A stretch of DNA of 27,500 nt, taken from assembly GCA_012295275.1 (NCBI GenBank), contig CM022665.1:46439095-46466594 (forward strand), in the 5' to 3' direction. Position 1 is the first letter of the stretch. Every line of letters begins with the position of its first letter. Origin of the DNA: Chrysomallon squamiferum. Taxonomy: Eukaryota > Mollusca > Gastropoda > Neomphalida > Peltospiridae. The notes beneath the pieces were generated by a model. It was given only the letters and a program-made list of their open reading frames with translations, made no database searches and was not told where the DNA came from. This document shows positions 26,817-27,500 of the stretch, piece after piece. Made by a program: the position numbers and the translations under genes.

Positions 26817-27500
26817 TTTCGTTCGTAATAAAAAAAAATTAAAATTAAAATTAAAAAAAATAATGAATGATGAAAGAACAAATAAATCAACCTGTTAGTG
26901 TTTAACTTGCAGATAAAAATTAATTAAAGTTTGTTTTGTTATTTCGTCTTGACGAGTAAATATTTAAATCATTCTTCTGAATTTGGTTTCGATTTTTAAA
27001 ATGTTATTCAGGCTGTTTCTTTTCTTTTTTTTTTTTTTTTCTTTGTTTTTTATTCTTATCTTTTCTTTCTTTCTTTTTAATTTTTTTTTTATACTTTGGT
27101 CTGTTTTCATTTTCGTTTAGTATTGATAAAAACAGAATCAGCTTTGCAGTTTTTTCCTTTTCATTTACTTTGTATTTGTATCAAAATCACCAGTTTGCTT
27201 GTTTTCCAAATTTTTATATTTTTGTAAAAAATTTAATTGATATTTTCACTTTTTTCTTTCTTTCTTTTTCTTTTATTTTCTTTTTTCGTTTCGTTTCGTT
27301 TCGTTTCGTTTTGTTTATTTTTCTTTCTTTTTTTCTTTCCAGCTTTGTTTCTGCTTTGCTGTTTGGTATTTGATACGCAGTAGAACTATTTGTTTTTCTT
27401 TTCTCTTTGCTTGGCTTGGTATTTAAAATTCTATCAAAGCAAAATCTACAATGACTGTTTTTCTTTCCTTTCTTTTCTGTTTTTTCTTTTCATTCTTCTT
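26817..27500. other. A-rich then T/C-rich unique and simple DNA to window end
   Basis: A/T tail (26828-26862), T runs with C (27015-27095), and a short (TTTCG)5 array at about 27284-27310. The T/C bias of the plus strand continues to the window end. No gene; the 67-codon frame at 27170-27373 is Phe/Ser-rich from T/C bias. Confidence 0.6.

Noticed and set aside
27284-27310. (TTTCG)5 as a telomere-like repeat
   Set aside because: It is a short interstitial pentanucleotide run inside T/C-rich DNA. No TTAGGG or other telomeric repeat is present.

Overview
This window looks like non-coding DNA from an animal nuclear genome. It is AT-rich and holds no recognisable protein family, rRNA or intact tRNA. 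It is packed with mono- to pentanucleotide microsatellites, several true minisatellites, poly(A)/poly(T) runs and short CpG-containing unique islands. Nothing resembles bacterial, viral or organellar gene organisation. A mollusc, perhaps a cephalopod, is my best guess. It rests on the microsatellite style (TATT, TATG, ATT, TAC, GATA) and on GGGAGATAAC-like words (about 2237, 2279 and 4794) that I remember as common in molluscan intergenic DNA. That guess is an inference, not a demonstration.

Layout. 1-5000: AT-rich DNA with a 142-bp duplication, GT/TA arrays, a 42-bp minisatellite (1578-1928) and long TTA/AAT arrays. 5200-6770: more GC-balanced, with a CTCF-like word, a pair of ZNF143/Staf-like words, an E-box and a GC-rich block with an A-rich tail. 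6900-8900: a 330-bp CT tract, a 49-bp minisatellite and long TTTA/TATG/GAA/AAT arrays. 8900-12400: the most gene-like unique DNA, with a CpG-rich promoter-like stretch (9378-9647), an enhancer-like motif cluster (about 11432-11487) and a possible untranslated exon (12127-12328). 12400-15800: almost entirely simple and compound repeats, including seven copies of a ~50-bp unit embedded in TAC/CAC arrays, a 36-bp and a 126-bp higher-order repeat, and GA, GATA and AAAAT arrays. 15800-18330: unique DNA interrupted by a 26-bp minisatellite. 18340-19380: a 49-bp minisatellite running into a CpG-rich stretch with repeated CGTAA words. 19400-24800: unique islands between microsatellites, with several weak small-ORF or exon candidates. 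25098-26816: two inverted copies of one dispersed repeat flanking a CpG-containing stretch, a long hairpin and a 27-bp minisatellite. The window ends in T-rich DNA.

No genes can be shown to work together here. The most defensible reading is an intergenic or long-intron region with a few candidate regulatory islands. Every coding call below is low confidence, because open frames in this window mostly arise from trinucleotide repeats or by chance. Coordinates of repeats were read by eye and can be off by a few bases.
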